Below the pieces are notes generated by a model that worked only from the letters and a program-made list of their open reading frames with translations, was not told where the DNA came from and did no database searches. Position numbers and translations under genes: made by a program. A stretch of 64,000 nt of DNA, taken from NCBI GenBank assembly GCA_951799425.1, contig OX637395.1, positions 10,580,451-10,644,450 of the forward strand. Direction: 5' to 3'. Below, one piece after another: positions 22,580 to 34,418 of this stretch (position 1 is its first letter; each line of letters opens with the position of its first letter). The stretch is from Ilex aquifolium. Its lineage: Eukaryota; Streptophyta; Magnoliopsida; Aquifoliales; Aquifoliaceae.

Positions 22580-24455
22580 TGATGAGCACGTAATATTGTA
22601 TATTTAATGGTCTCATTACATGTAACTTTGCATTTAATTACTTAGAGTTAGTCGAATTTATGAATAATGTGGGAATTTTGATGTTGTAGGTAATCATAGG
22701 GTAAATGATGACTTTTGGAACCCTGCAACTAAGTGTGGATGAGTGGTGAAGAGATGGACACATTACATGAGGATTAGGAGGTTTTAAAGTGAAAGAAATC
22801 AAGGAGGTAGAGGTACTTGTTATCATAGGGACCGGTATCTAAGCCTACTTGAATTTTGGTACCACCACCCGCACCATTTGGTTGCAGTACCTCTGTATTC
22901 CCCATTTTCGACCATGATCCACTTCGAATATGAAAAAGTGAAAAACATAAAAGTTGTAGATCTGGACGTTCTCTATATTGTGTCAAAATATTAGCTCAAT
23001 CTGACGGTTGGATCAAAAGTTATGACAAATTTACGAAAAATGATCATGAGCTTGCATCCCCCTGAAGACCTTCCGGAAGGTTTTGCACACTAGAAAAAAC
23101 CTTCCAGAAGGTTTTGCTTCGACCTTCCGGAAGGTTTGGCCCAGAAACGCCAGACACCTGCAACTTAAGCTCCACTTGCTTGGGGGTCCCACCTATGATT
23201 CTCCCACACATCCCATGACATATTCTACATATATACATGCCTACCTACACCCTAAAGTTAGCTTTGGAAGATGGAGGATGGGAATGGAGGAGAGAGAAGG
23301 AAGGATGCGTGGTGGGTGCAGGCTATGCTTGTCCTAGTTTGTCCAATGCATCACCTCACCTCCCATTGATGGGAGGCCTACACACACAGGCTAGGAGAGC
23401 CTCATGGACGAAAAATGTAGGGCTCTACACCATTTATTTAGCTTGACGCAAGCTTTTGAAAAAAAAAAAGAGGCTACCTAAGCTTAGGAGTAGTTTTAGA
23501 GATAGAAAGCTCAAGGAAGAAGATGAAGTTAGAGAGAGAAAGCTAGGTTTTCATATTTCTTTACCATTTTCAGTGTTGTAAGCTTTAAACTACTTGTAAT
23601 CTTTCCCCTTTTCTCTTTCAACTCTTTCATTCAAGTTGTATGCAAGCTTAGCTAAGTATTTCTAGCATTTCAATTTCTACATTTGGGTTTTTGCTTTCAA
23701 TATTTGTATTTTGGTCTTGAATGCATTTTCTCTTGTAGTTTAACTTTCTTGCATTAATACAAGCTCCATGTTTCTTTTCTTCACCATGTCTCTTTACATT
23801 ATGAATGTTTTTGCTTTAACTATGGATAGCTAAGTTTTTAGTTGGATAATCCAAAAGAGATTTCCTGTTGGGTATGCTAAATCAACTCTCCGCCATTCTT
23901 CCTCGTAGTGTAAGGTGTTTGGTTTGACTAGGTTGAGTGTGGACGTGGTTGTAAGCTCTTGATACACCGTAGACTTGTCACGGGGTATGCTTAAGCCTAC
24001 GCCACATTAGTCCCTCACTTCCTACGAATCAATCAAGCACTGAGGCACCATTGGTAGAATGTTTTGAGTTGATTTGACATTCCCATTGGAATGACCTCTT
24101 CGGATTAGCCAACCTTGTTTTCATTGCATTTTTATCAAAAAATCCACTCACCAAAACACAAAACTACAAGATTTTACACATTTCTATTTTTACAAAATCA
24201 CCTTCACCACAATTTGACCTTCCTTTCCTGAGGAGACGACATTGGAATACTCAATTCCATGTAAAACACGACACTCGAAAGTCTCTCTTTTTTCTTGGAG
24301 AGCACTTTTGCACACACACATATTTTCATCCACACACACGTTGTCCCCATTTCCAACATTGAACCTGAGGGAGAGTGACATTCACCTACACACATAAGCC
24401 ATATACACATTCGAGGGTTCGTGTTTTGGAGATTAGGGTGAACGTTATCAAGCAC
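22580..24455 (+). mobile_element. Solo LTR of family N
   Basis: Starts TGATGAGCAC and ends ATCAAGCA; flanked by the exact 5-bp target duplication CATAC (22575-22579 and 24456-24460). It matches both LTRs of element N (34419-36252 and 39356-41162) over its length but is more diverged. No internal region is left, so it arose by LTR-LTR recombination. It carries the conserved module at 22902-23045 and three copies of a 14-bp palindrome, ACCTTCCGGAAGGT or a one-base variant, at 23068, 23099 and 23122. Confidence 0.9.
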
Positions 24456-24460
24456 ATACA

Positions 24461-24608
24461 TAGGTTTTCTTTGATATAGCTAGAAGAATAAACTCCTCCC
24501 TCCTTTTGCTGCTTTCAGATCTTCATCGTTATAGCTTCATGACCATGGAATAGTTTGGGATTTATAAGGACTTCACTAAGTTAGCCAACTACAAAACATG
24601 ATATAACA
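24461..24608 (+). repeat. Family Z LTR fragment, right of solo LTR N
   Basis: Continues the sequence broken at 22574; parallels 29540-29661. It ends ATATAACA at 24608, next to a CTCCCCC tract that on the minus strand would be a polypurine tract. Confidence 0.5.
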
Positions 24609-24620
24609 ATCTCCCCCGTA
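24609..24620 (-). other. Polypurine-tract-like site
   Basis: On the minus strand this reads ACGGGGGAGAT directly before TGTTATATC, the usual layout at the start of a Copia 3' LTR. It suggests that the LTR to its left belongs to a minus-strand Copia element whose internal part decayed into 24621-26990. That orientation conflicts with the plus-strand primer site at 718, so I hold it loosely. Confidence 0.4.
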
Positions 24621-26990
24621 GGCAATTCCGTGACAAATTACACACATAAGAAATTAAGATTACAAGTAAACCACAATAACAAAACTGACTTGTAAACAAA
24701 TTTCAACACTTGTGCATAAGTCCCTAATGTCTAAGTACAAGAGTTATCTTTAGATGTTGCTTTGAAAATCATAGTCATGCATATCACCACTAAGCCAATA
24801 CCTTGGGAAAAGCATAATATGTATAAAAGACATAACATAATCACAGGTATGAAAATCAACAAGTTAAGCATAAGGCATATTCATGTTAACATTATGCAAG
24901 TGCAAATTTGTAACACATGTAAGAACTACCTCATTCAATATGCTTGAGAACCTTTAGATATAGCATGACAATGTACAACCAGTTCTCTCCTTTAGTTGAC
25001 GTTCATAAGTAAAATAACAAGTGTAAAATAAACAAACAAAATATGTGACTTCATGCCAAGTTTGTGAATGTACTTCCCTTAAGTATGCCAACAAACTCCC
25101 CTTACTCTAATCACATGCAACTAATCCAAGCTAGTTAAGAGGATATCTACTTGAATTCTCCCATATGTACCCATAATATTGTCCCCATTTTTGTCGCAAA
25201 GTGTCAAACCAATGACATATCATAATAAGTATGGTACAAAATCAAGTCACCCCAAAATATTCTTTCCCATTTGTCACAAAGTGTCAATCCAATGATATAG
25301 CATTGCAAACACGACAAAGAATCATGGTATAATAAAGAGGGTATCAATATAAATCAACTAGCAAGAATAGACATATGGATTAAGTAAATGACAAACAAGG
25401 CATATAACTATAAGTCTTGAATGATAAAAGCATCAAAACAAATGACAAGAAGCGTGTCACAACAAAGAAATCAAAACAAAACAAAAATAGGGCACTTAAA
25501 CAACGACAATGAACAAATAGAAAAAGATTTCAAGCTCCCATAATGTCCTAGGTCTAGGTCTTGAAATCAACAACTCCTATAGCTACATCATCTCCACCAT
25601 TACTATAACGAGGAACCTCGAACCATTATTCCTAGCCTTTGTCTAAGTCTTCTAGCAAAATAGGTGATGGATAGGGTTATGAAGGAGTTTGGATCATATT
25701 AGAAGGAAGAGGCATTAAAAAATGAAGTCTAAAGTCCTATCACCTGTTTTTTAGGGAGACTGCTCGAGTCAAGTCTTAGGTAACTCGAGCGGTCCTTGAA
25801 TCTTGTATGTCCAATTGACATATCAACTTTTTTGCTCACCAATGGACTGCTACAATTGATATTCTACTCCTCCTATCAACTCAATCAGCCTCCAAATCAT
25901 GCATGTATGGATGTACAATATAAAATGTAACTAAATGCATATGCTTGGATGAAATTAGGAACTAAAATGTATGAAAAATTGAACTTTAAAATGCACCAAG
26001 CAATTAATAAAGAAAATCATATATGTTCAAAATATAGCAGCTCCATCCAAATTCCATCATCTCATTACATTACTCTAAGGCATATTAAAGAATATTCAAC
26101 TCAATTTCATGCATCCTAGAGCAATCTCCATTCACTGAGGTTGATTTCACTCACACGTGTTCAAAATTTGTTCATCTTGATCAATTCCTTTGTAACACGT
26201 GTGATACTAAACTCCGACACTATTAGGATTCCGTATAAATCAAATCACTAATAAAACTATACATGAAATCCTAATGCATCATCTAACTAACTACATAGCC
26301 GGTTAGTGAGTGTCTTATTCAATTTCTTTTTGACAACTCCCCTATCTTTTATCCCTTCTACTGATTATGACCTCAATTAGCATGATGGTGAATTATGTAC
26401 TTTACATGGTATGCTTCTAAATGTTTTTAGCTTTAGCCCTTTGAGCTTTACATGTGATCAATGACATTAATCATATACTCTCAACAATTCATGTGCAATT
26501 GACACTAGCCATTTGTTTTTATGCCTCACCTTTTAATTGGCCTCATTGGGTTATTTTTTTCACATTTGGCTCTTTGGCATCTTTTAAGGGATTGAGGTCT
26601 ACTAACCTTTAGCTATGTTTTCGCCTATCAACAACATTTAGAGTCATATAAGGTCATTAATCATTCAAACTAGCAAGACTCCTACGTATGAAGATCAATG
26701 GTTGGGTGTGCACTTGATTTTATGAATTTTTTCAAGACTTGCAGAATCCAAGCACGCAAGGGTAAAAGAAAATTTGGTTTAAGGATCAAGCACTAAGACT
26801 TATAATCACTAAGATATTTATCCCTTAATATGACTCATAGTAATGCAATTTTTATTATTTTTTATTTTCATAGTAATGGAATTTGAAACTTTGACTTAAG
26901 GATGAAAAAGTTATGACTCGAATGAAAGAGTGATTTACCATGATCAACAACAAAAGAAAATCTTTATAGGCTTTTCTTTCTCAATGTTTA
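24621..26990. other. Degenerate retroelement interior, no genes
   Basis: AT-rich and non-coding. 25245-26375 is duplicated at 28214-29345. A short internal repeat built on TTTGTCRCAAAGTGTCAA lies at about 25190 and 25270. No domain was recognised in any frame. Confidence 0.5.
25245..26375 (+). repeat. Dispersed direct repeat, first copy
   Basis: Matches 28214-29345 at high identity, starting near CCCCAAAATATTCTTTCCC and ending near ATGACCTCAA. It includes ACTCGAGCGG-type motifs (25765-25785). Non-coding. Confidence 0.75.
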
Positions 26991-26992
26991 CT

Positions 26993-28213
26993 TTGACGTA
27001 AACCCTCTGCCACTTAAACCTGTGTGCACTTACATTTCATTTAAAAGGATTTCGGAGTTCAAATTACTGCAAGTAATACAATCAATATGTTCATTTCAAA
27101 TATTAGTGCGAATTGCACTTAGAAACCCTAATCCTAGTCTGGATCCAAGTCAATATTTAAAACACCCAATCATATATTTCAAAACATGATAAAAAATCAT
27201 AAATAATATACGAAATAATTTAGAAATAAATTTGAAAATCATCGCCTATTCTGGAATTGAGAAACCCTACTCGTTTTGGTATTTTGATCTGGAATAGGAA
27301 AAAATTAAAAAATGTTATTTTTCGATGAAATTCAACGCACATAATTCATTTAACTAATTATAAATGAATATAATTTTTTTTTAGCAAAAAATCACCCAAA
27401 AATTGGGTCAAATTGGCCCTGGAGGTCAAAACAGTCATTTTACTCATCATTTTGATTCGGCCGTTAGATCGACTTGAAAATTTACCGGGACTTGCGCACG
27501 GACGTTACAGAACTATTGGCACTGACTTGTGCCCCATCGAACGCTGGAACCTCCCTCACGCGCCGACAGGGTGCACTGATGTACTTTATTCCCCTTCATC
27601 TTCTTCCTTTGTCTCCTTGACCAAAACCTTAGGTTCCCCACTTTCAGCTTCAACTACCCCACTTCTCTCATCTATTTCTCCATGTCCATTACATTACTCA
27701 TCCCAAATTTTCAACTGACACACTCATCACACATCACTCTATTACACCCCATAAGTTTCAAGCTTCGAATTAAGCTTAAACCCATCCAAAAACCCGATCA
27801 AAGTTAACCAAAAAATAAGGATTCTAGTTTATGCCCAGACCTACAAGTCACGTTTTAACCCCCTTAACAACCTATAAATCTATTTTTAAGGTCACTAATG
27901 ACTTTCTAGGGTCTGTTTTAGCTAGGAAGACCCTTCATTCGAAGCCCAAACATCCCAACCATGGAGATCGAAAACCTCCATGGCTAAAATTTCATCTCCC
28001 CCTCCACACCATCACCAGCCACGACCTGCCACCAAACTAAAACCAAACAAGTCCTTGAACCCCCAAAAACATAACCATATATATTAATTAAGCTAAAATG
28101 AAAAGAATACATGAACCTGTTTCATGAAAACCCAAAACCCGAAACTTTAAAACTCAAATTCAAGCATAACCACTTACCCAAATCAAAAAATTAACACCAC
28201 CAATGAATTCCTA
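26993..28213 (-). repeat. Truncated LTR, family X (copy C)
   Basis: Corresponds to about 1526-2650 of copy A plus a stretch that copy A lacks but copy D keeps (about 28140-28210). Both ends are broken inside the LTR and joined to pieces of another repeat. The 27413-27718 frame is not conserved in other copies. Confidence 0.7.
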
Positions 28214-29345
28214 GCATCAAGTCATCCCAAAATATTCTTTCCCATTTGTCACAAAGTGTCAATCCAATGATATAGCATAACAAACACAACAAATAATCAT
28301 GGTATAATAAGAGGGTACCAATATAAATCAAGTAGAAATAATAGACATAAGGATAAAATAAATGAAAAACAAGGGATATAACTCCAAGTCTCGAATGATA
28401 AAAACATCAAAACAAATGACAAGAAGCGTGTCACTGCAAAGAAAATCAAAACAAAACAAAAAAGAGCACTTAAACAAGGACAATGAACAAATAGAAAAAA
28501 GATCTCAAGCTCCCATAATGTCCTAGATCCAGGTCTTGAAATCAACAACTCCTATAGCTATATCATCTCCACCATTACTATAATGGGGAACCTCAATCCA
28601 TTATTCCTATCCTTTGTCTAAGACTTCTAGAAAAATAGGTGATGGATAGGGTTATGAAGGAGTTTTTCTCATATTAGAAGGAAGATGCACTAAAAAATGA
28701 AGTCTAAAGTCCTATCGCTAGTTTTTTAGGGAGACTACTTGAGTCAAGTCTTAGGTCACCCGAGCGGTCCTTGAAGGTTGTCTGTCCAATTGACAGATGA
28801 ACTTTTTTGCTCACCAATGGACTGCTACGACTCTTCTTCTACTCCACCTATCAACTCAATAAGGCTCCAAATCATGCATGTATGGATGTACAATATAAAA
28901 TGTAGCTAAATGCATATGAATGGATGAAATTAGGAACTAAAATGTATGAAAAATTTAACTTTAAAATGCACCAAGCCATTAATAAAGAAAATCATATATG
29001 TTCAAAATATAGCAGCTCCATCTAAATTTCACCTTCTCATTACATTACTCTAAGACATATTAAAGAATATTGAACCCAATTTCATGCATCCTAGAACAAT
29101 CTCCATTCACTGAGGTTGATTTCACTCACACGTGTTCAAAATTTGTTGATCTTGATCAATTCCTGTGTAACACGTGTGAAACTAAACTCTGACACCATTA
29201 GGATTCCATATAGATCAAATCATTAATAAAGCTATACATGAAATCCTAATGCATTATCTAAGTGACTAGATAGCCGGTTAGTGAGTGTCCTATTCAATTT
29301 CTTTTTGACAACTGCCCTATCTTTTATCCCTTCTACTGATTGTGA
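28214..29345 (+). repeat. Dispersed direct repeat, second copy
   Basis: Twin of 25245-26375 in the same orientation. It abuts family X copy C on the left and family Z LTR sequence on the right. Confidence 0.75.
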
Positions 29346-30355
29346 CCTCAACAAGTGGGGTCTAATAATTACTCAATTTATGTTTTCAAAACACATTTAA
29401 GGTTTAGAAAATAGTTTTGTTGAAAAAAGCCTAGGAGTCATATTAAGATCATTTACCTATTCCATTGGAACACTAATCATCCTAAGTCTAATGAATTGAA
29501 CCAATGGACCATCTTAGGTCTTTGATGTAGGTTGAAGAACAAACTCCTCCCTATTTTTGTTGCTTTTAGATCTTCATCGTTGTACCTTCATGACAATGGA
29601 ATGAGTTGAGATCTATAAGTGCTTCACGAAATTAACCAATTACAAATCATAATCTAATAACATTGACTCAGTTGATTGCTTCAGCAAGTCTCACTTTGTC
29701 ATGCAATTAACCCTAAAACTCAAACACCAAAGAACAATTCAATACTAAGATAGTGAGAGAGATAACAAATATAGATTGAGGGAGTTGAGGACCTTGAGAG
29801 GGGATAGCACCACCATGGGAGATAGCTTTAAGATTCTCATATTAGAGGTTTGAGGAGGTTTTACGAAAGAGAAGATGGATTGGGACTTGTTGGGAGAGAC
29901 TGGTTGAGGGTTTCACGTAATTTTGTTTAAGGACGTCTTTCCTTCCTAAAAAAATAAGTTCATCGATGAATCTCTAATTTGATCCCAACACAACATTGTT
30001 TTGTTTGACTTTATTCCCTACAAAACAATTTCCTTAGTGAATCTCTTGATTTTTTCAATTCATTTTATAGACTGAAATTAGGTTTTTGCCAAAATTAAAA
30101 AAAAATATAAAATCAAATTTTCTTATCAACTATGATTGTTTTTTGGCAGGCAAAACAAAATTTATGGGAATTTTTTTGGTTCATTTGGGTACTTGGATTG
30201 TGTGCAATTATTTCTCTCTTTTTGACTCATCATCTTGAAGGATTCCTAATTTTTTGCGTGTGGACTCTGGTATCTTTCTTTTCTACATAAGCCAAGTTTA
30301 TTCGATCTGACTCTGCACATGAAGTGGTAACCCGTGTATACTTTTCTTGCCAACA
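29346..30355 (+). repeat. LTR-like segment Z (copy 2)
   Basis: 29641-30355 repeats 1-716; 29346-29640 extends it leftward and is shared with 22365-22560 and 24461-24608. It ends CCAACA at 30355 before the primer-site-like sequence. Non-coding. Confidence 0.55.
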
Positions 30356-30356
30356 T

Positions 30357-30368
30357 ATATATCAGAGC
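30357..30368 (+). other. Primer-binding-site-like sequence (second copy)
   Basis: ATATATCAGAGC follows the CA end at 30355, mirroring 718-729. It is a mutated initiator-Met-type primer site. Confidence 0.45.
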
Positions 30369-30424
30369 TATATTTCTTGCTTTCTCTTATAGATAACATG
30401 CATGATGATTATAAGTGCTATAAC

Positions 30425-30494
30425 TGTGAAACACCAATCCAATTAACATAATATATATTCAGAGTGCTAATAGCCTTCATAAGTACTAAATAAA
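30425..30494 (-). repeat. Family X LTR (copy B), left stub
   Basis: Matches the 3' end of copy A (786-854), with ATAAC just before it. It is cut at 30494 by the Athila-like element; the rest resumes at about 48745. Confidence 0.8.
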
Positions 30495-31938
30495 TGCTTG
30501 GTAGTTTCCGTTGTGGTATATCCTAACCTCCTAACATCATCCCTCAATGCGTATAGTCTATGTGTGGAGGGGAGTGTCACTCTCCCTTGGAATGATGTCA
30601 AAAGAAAGGGCAACGGAATGGTGGAATGAATGAAATGTGTGTGTGTGTAAACAAAAATGCTTCCCAAGCGCAAGAAGACTTTTGTGTGTCGTGTTTTACT
30701 TGGAACCGTATTCCAAGGTCGTCTCTTCAGGGAAGGAGGTGAATGGTGTAGAAGGTAATTTTTGGTGAAAGAAAAGTGTAAAATATTTTGTTGTTTGAAG
30801 TTGGTTTGTGATTTGTGTTGTGATGAAATTGAAATGGGAAACAAGTGTTGGCTAATCAAAAGGTTTCACTCCAATGGGAATGCCAATTCGACTCGAACCC
30901 TTCCTCCAATTGTGCATAGATGAACGATTGATTCGTGGAAAGCGAGGGACGAGATGGAAGTGAGGATCCAAGTATAACTCGTGACAAGTCTATGGGATAT
31001 CAAAGACTCACACCATGTCCTCTCTCAACCCAGTTAAACCGAACCATCGTACACCGAGGGGAGGAAAACAGATGAGTTGAAATGGCATACCCAAGACGAG
31101 GTCTCCCTTGGATTAGCCAACTTAAAGATTTAGCTACTCATGCTTAAGGTAAAGACAACAATGTAATGAAAAGACATTATGAAGAAATGAAAATTGGAGC
31201 TAAGTATAAACGAAATGCATCAATATAACTTTCGGATAATTTATACATGTTCATCACCTCTTGCTAAAGAGTGAATGAGAAACTACTCACTCTTCATTGC
31301 TTTGGTAAAGCTAGAAAAGTAAGTGATGATCATCCCTCTAAGTAGAGGAATTACAAGGTAAAAACATATTACACAAGGAGCTGATCTTCGACAAAGAATG
31401 AGTGAATCACGTTCCACCTTTCACGGCTTTGGTAAAATTCTAGAAAAGTGGAAGAGTTTCACTCCTCTAAGGGAAGAATGAAGCTCAACAATGGAAGTAA
31501 AAGAAAGCCATGATACAATAAAAGAAAGCAATAATACAAGAAAGTAAAGAAAGCAATAACTACTTGGAGGGTTTTCCATAACCAAGATGATCTCTTTACA
31601 AGCCCCAAGGGGTGGTATTTGTAGGCAACCAAAAGATGTTATTTACAAGCCCCAAGAAGATGTCTTTTACAAGCCCCAAGAAAATGCTCTTTAATTACAC
31701 TTTGATCCCCCTTTGTTTTGAGCTTTAATGATAGGCACTCTATAGTTTGTACCTTTGATAATTGGCTCCCCAGTAGTTTGTAGCTTTGACGCACAAAACC
31801 CTGAAAAGAACAACAATTAATGCATTATCCCTAATTCACACACCCCTAATTTGACTTATTTTGACTAGTTTAACTTTGTTTAACTAACACAATTGTCCTA
31901 TTAATTTAATTAAATTATGTATTAATTAGGGTTAATCA
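30495..31938 (-). repeat. Athila-like 3' LTR
   Basis: Minus strand starts TGATTAACCC at 31938 and ends CCAAGCA at 30495. It matches 47547-48742 at roughly 95% by eye. The (TG)n run is short here (30636-30648) and long in the other LTR. U5-side blocks are shared with the LTRs of element N. Confidence 0.88.
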
Positions 31939-31952
31939 CACCCCCCAACCTA
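31938..31952 (-). other. Polypurine tract of the Athila-like element
   Basis: Minus strand TTAGGTTGGGGGGTG directly precedes the 3' LTR. It is the presumed plus-strand DNA primer. The same wording precedes the 3' LTR of element N (39343-39355). Confidence 0.8.
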
Positions 31953-34413
31953 AACATTACTAGTCCCTAGTAATAAATAACAATAGAACAAAATAAAATC
32001 ACTTTCGTAGATTACACGATTGCATTTAGCATATGCAACAAGTCGTTAAACCCCTAGGTGATCCCTAGTGGACGAGTTTTGTCTCGTGAAGGTTTCTAGT
32101 GAACCTACCTACAAACTCCAATTAAAAAAATGTGTATATGAGTTAGCACCATGATCGTTGAGACACCCCATCCTTTAGTAAATTTTTTTTTTTTCAAACA
32201 CTTCTCTGTCATTGGTACGTACTATATGCAAAAATAAACACTTGTTATATTGATATTTGAAATTCCCTATGTAGTAAGAATAATTATTCTAGCGACAAGA
32301 ATTGTTATATAACAAACACTCTATTTTACCACCTTTCATGGATAGCTTCAATTTCACAAACCTCTCGAATAAAGAATGCTCTCAGCAAAAGTTCGCTCCG
32401 ATTATAGTGACTTGTCTCTCATGGGGCATGTGATCAGAGGGTGGTCAATCGAAAAATCACATGCACAATTAGGAAGGGAGTGAAGTTTAAGGAAATAAAC
32501 TAATCATGTTTGGCATAATCTCATGAAAGAATATTGATGCAATTTAAAGAAATACTATTTACCATACCCCACTTTTGGTTGACGACACATGCATGCAACA
32601 AACTTGAGATCAATTAGGGTTTTTCATAGGTTGTAATGTGGCCAGAGGTCAGTGGCTAACGAAATGACGTCGATAGTATTTAAAAGCTATCCTCTGTTTA
32701 TGTAGTGTAGCACACCTCTTTCTAGTTTTTCGACATTTTGCCCATAAATGTTATTTCTTTCTTTCATTTTTTTTTTTACTTTCTTGGCCATTTCCTGTTT
32801 TTTTGCTTTTTTTCTATTTCAATTGTTCCCATCGATTTTTTTTTGTCATTGAATAGTAGCCTCCATAGATTTTTCCTTTTTCCTTGCATTTCTGTATCAT
32901 ATTGATTTATAAGAGAGTGCAAGAAAATTAGATAGCAAAGGTATGTCAAGTATATTATCTTGTGGCTTGGTAATCATATGGGCTTATCGAAAAAGAGATC
33001 ATACATTGATGGCTCAAGCATGGCTAACTAGGGATATAATTTTGTAAAAGAAATGATTAAGGCTCAAAATTAAGTCAAAGATGGCCTAAGATCCTTTTTC
33101 AAGTATGTGCACATGTATGTGTCGTATGAACAGATCTCTTGGGGGATATTGCAACAAATTGCCTTAGTTGCGTCAATCAAAGAAAATTTAATGAAATTAT
33201 TCAAAAATTGAGAGTGAAAGACCTTACTTGAGTAAATGTTGATTGTCTCTCAAAAGTATAGCAAGACTCAAAATTTACCATGGTATTCTTTGTCATCTCC
33301 ACTGGTTATGTCAAGTTTTTCGTGGAATGTCGGTTATATACCGATTCCATTTTCGAGTCTGATCATTCTGTACCTCAAGAATAACAAATAACAATGTACA
33401 TTTGACATTTAAGCATGGAGAAAATACCATTGAACTTGGAAAACTATGGCGTCTCGGGATAAGTCCCTACCCACGCTATAGGTTGGCATTTTAGGACATT
33501 CCTTACTCGGCCCACATCTTTATTTCAACAAAAAAACTTTGTACATCTAAAAAAAAAATTTGCACTTTTTGCAAAAAACATTCGGACCATTAACCTTCAT
33601 CCCCGAAACATATATTTCCACATCTTTGTCATTTATTAGTCAAAATCTAATCCGAGTCTCCCTCTGTGTCTGTGTAGTTCGAACAACCAGTGACTGTCCC
33701 AATTTCCTCTCTCACAAACCGGCTAAGCAAAGTACCGGAATAGCATGGTGTATCAGGGTAATCCTTACTCAGCTCATTCACTATCTAGTCTAATCGATTG
33801 AGTGCGCGACCGGAAATTGGTTCAGAATACTGGTTATATCTTTTCTCGTGAAAGACTCTGCCACACTGTTTACGGGCACCTAGCCTTTTGGCACGACGAC
33901 GTTTAGCAAAGGTGTTTCTGCCACAGAGGGGTTTTGCTTGTTTTTCTCAGATTTCTGTCTTCCTTACCAGTCTTGCTTTTCTCATGATCACAGTATGCAC
34001 ATCAGATGGAAAAGTGCGTAGAACTCCCAAACTAAACCAAAAAAGTTTAACATACATGCTTTCTAAGCTTTAAGACTCACTATCTGGTTTTTTAACGTTT
34101 GCCAGTCACAAATACGATTGAAGCTGACTCATAGACATAATCATCAATTTATACAAGGCAAGGTACATAATATGATCAGAACAACAACAACAATAACAAA
34201 AATAATAACAAAATTTTTTAAAAATTTACGAGCACATGGTGGCAATATGAACTGTAGTTCTCACCCCCCAACCTAAACAGAACATTGTCCCCAATGTTTC
34301 GAATTTATCAGTTCACGGATCTTGGAGATGAGGTTGAATGGAGGAGATCTGTTCATCTGCCGAAACCTACAAACAAAACACAACAATTAATCATCTCTAG
34401 GGAGATCTGGGCT
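31953..34413 (-). other. Non-coding 3' region of the Athila-like element
   Basis: About 2.5 kb between pol (before the nested insertion) and the 3' LTR, where some Athila elements carry an env-like gene. I see no long frame. It aligns in reverse with 37650-39355 of element N, for example GACAAAACTCGTCCACTAGG (39208-39227 against about 32080-32100), which shows common descent. Confidence 0.7.
34261..34298 (-). promoter_or_regulatory. Hairpin plus internal purine tract (copy 1)
   Basis: Minus strand: stem AACATTG / CAATGTT with loop GGGA (34281-34298), 7 nt, then GGTTGGGGGGTGA (34261-34273). The same arrangement is at 37617-37653 and 41521-41559. The function is not established. Confidence 0.6.
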
Positions 34414-34418
34414 AGGTG

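Noticed and set aside
22580..24455. First read as an LTR of a full element with 34419-36252 as partner
   Set aside because: It has its own exact target duplication CATAC and greater divergence, so it is an independent solo LTR.
30467..30859. 130-codon minus-strand frame, partly repeated at 47453-47758
   Set aside because: It runs across the LTR edge at 30495 into older flanking DNA, and its core is an LTR sequence with a TG repeat.
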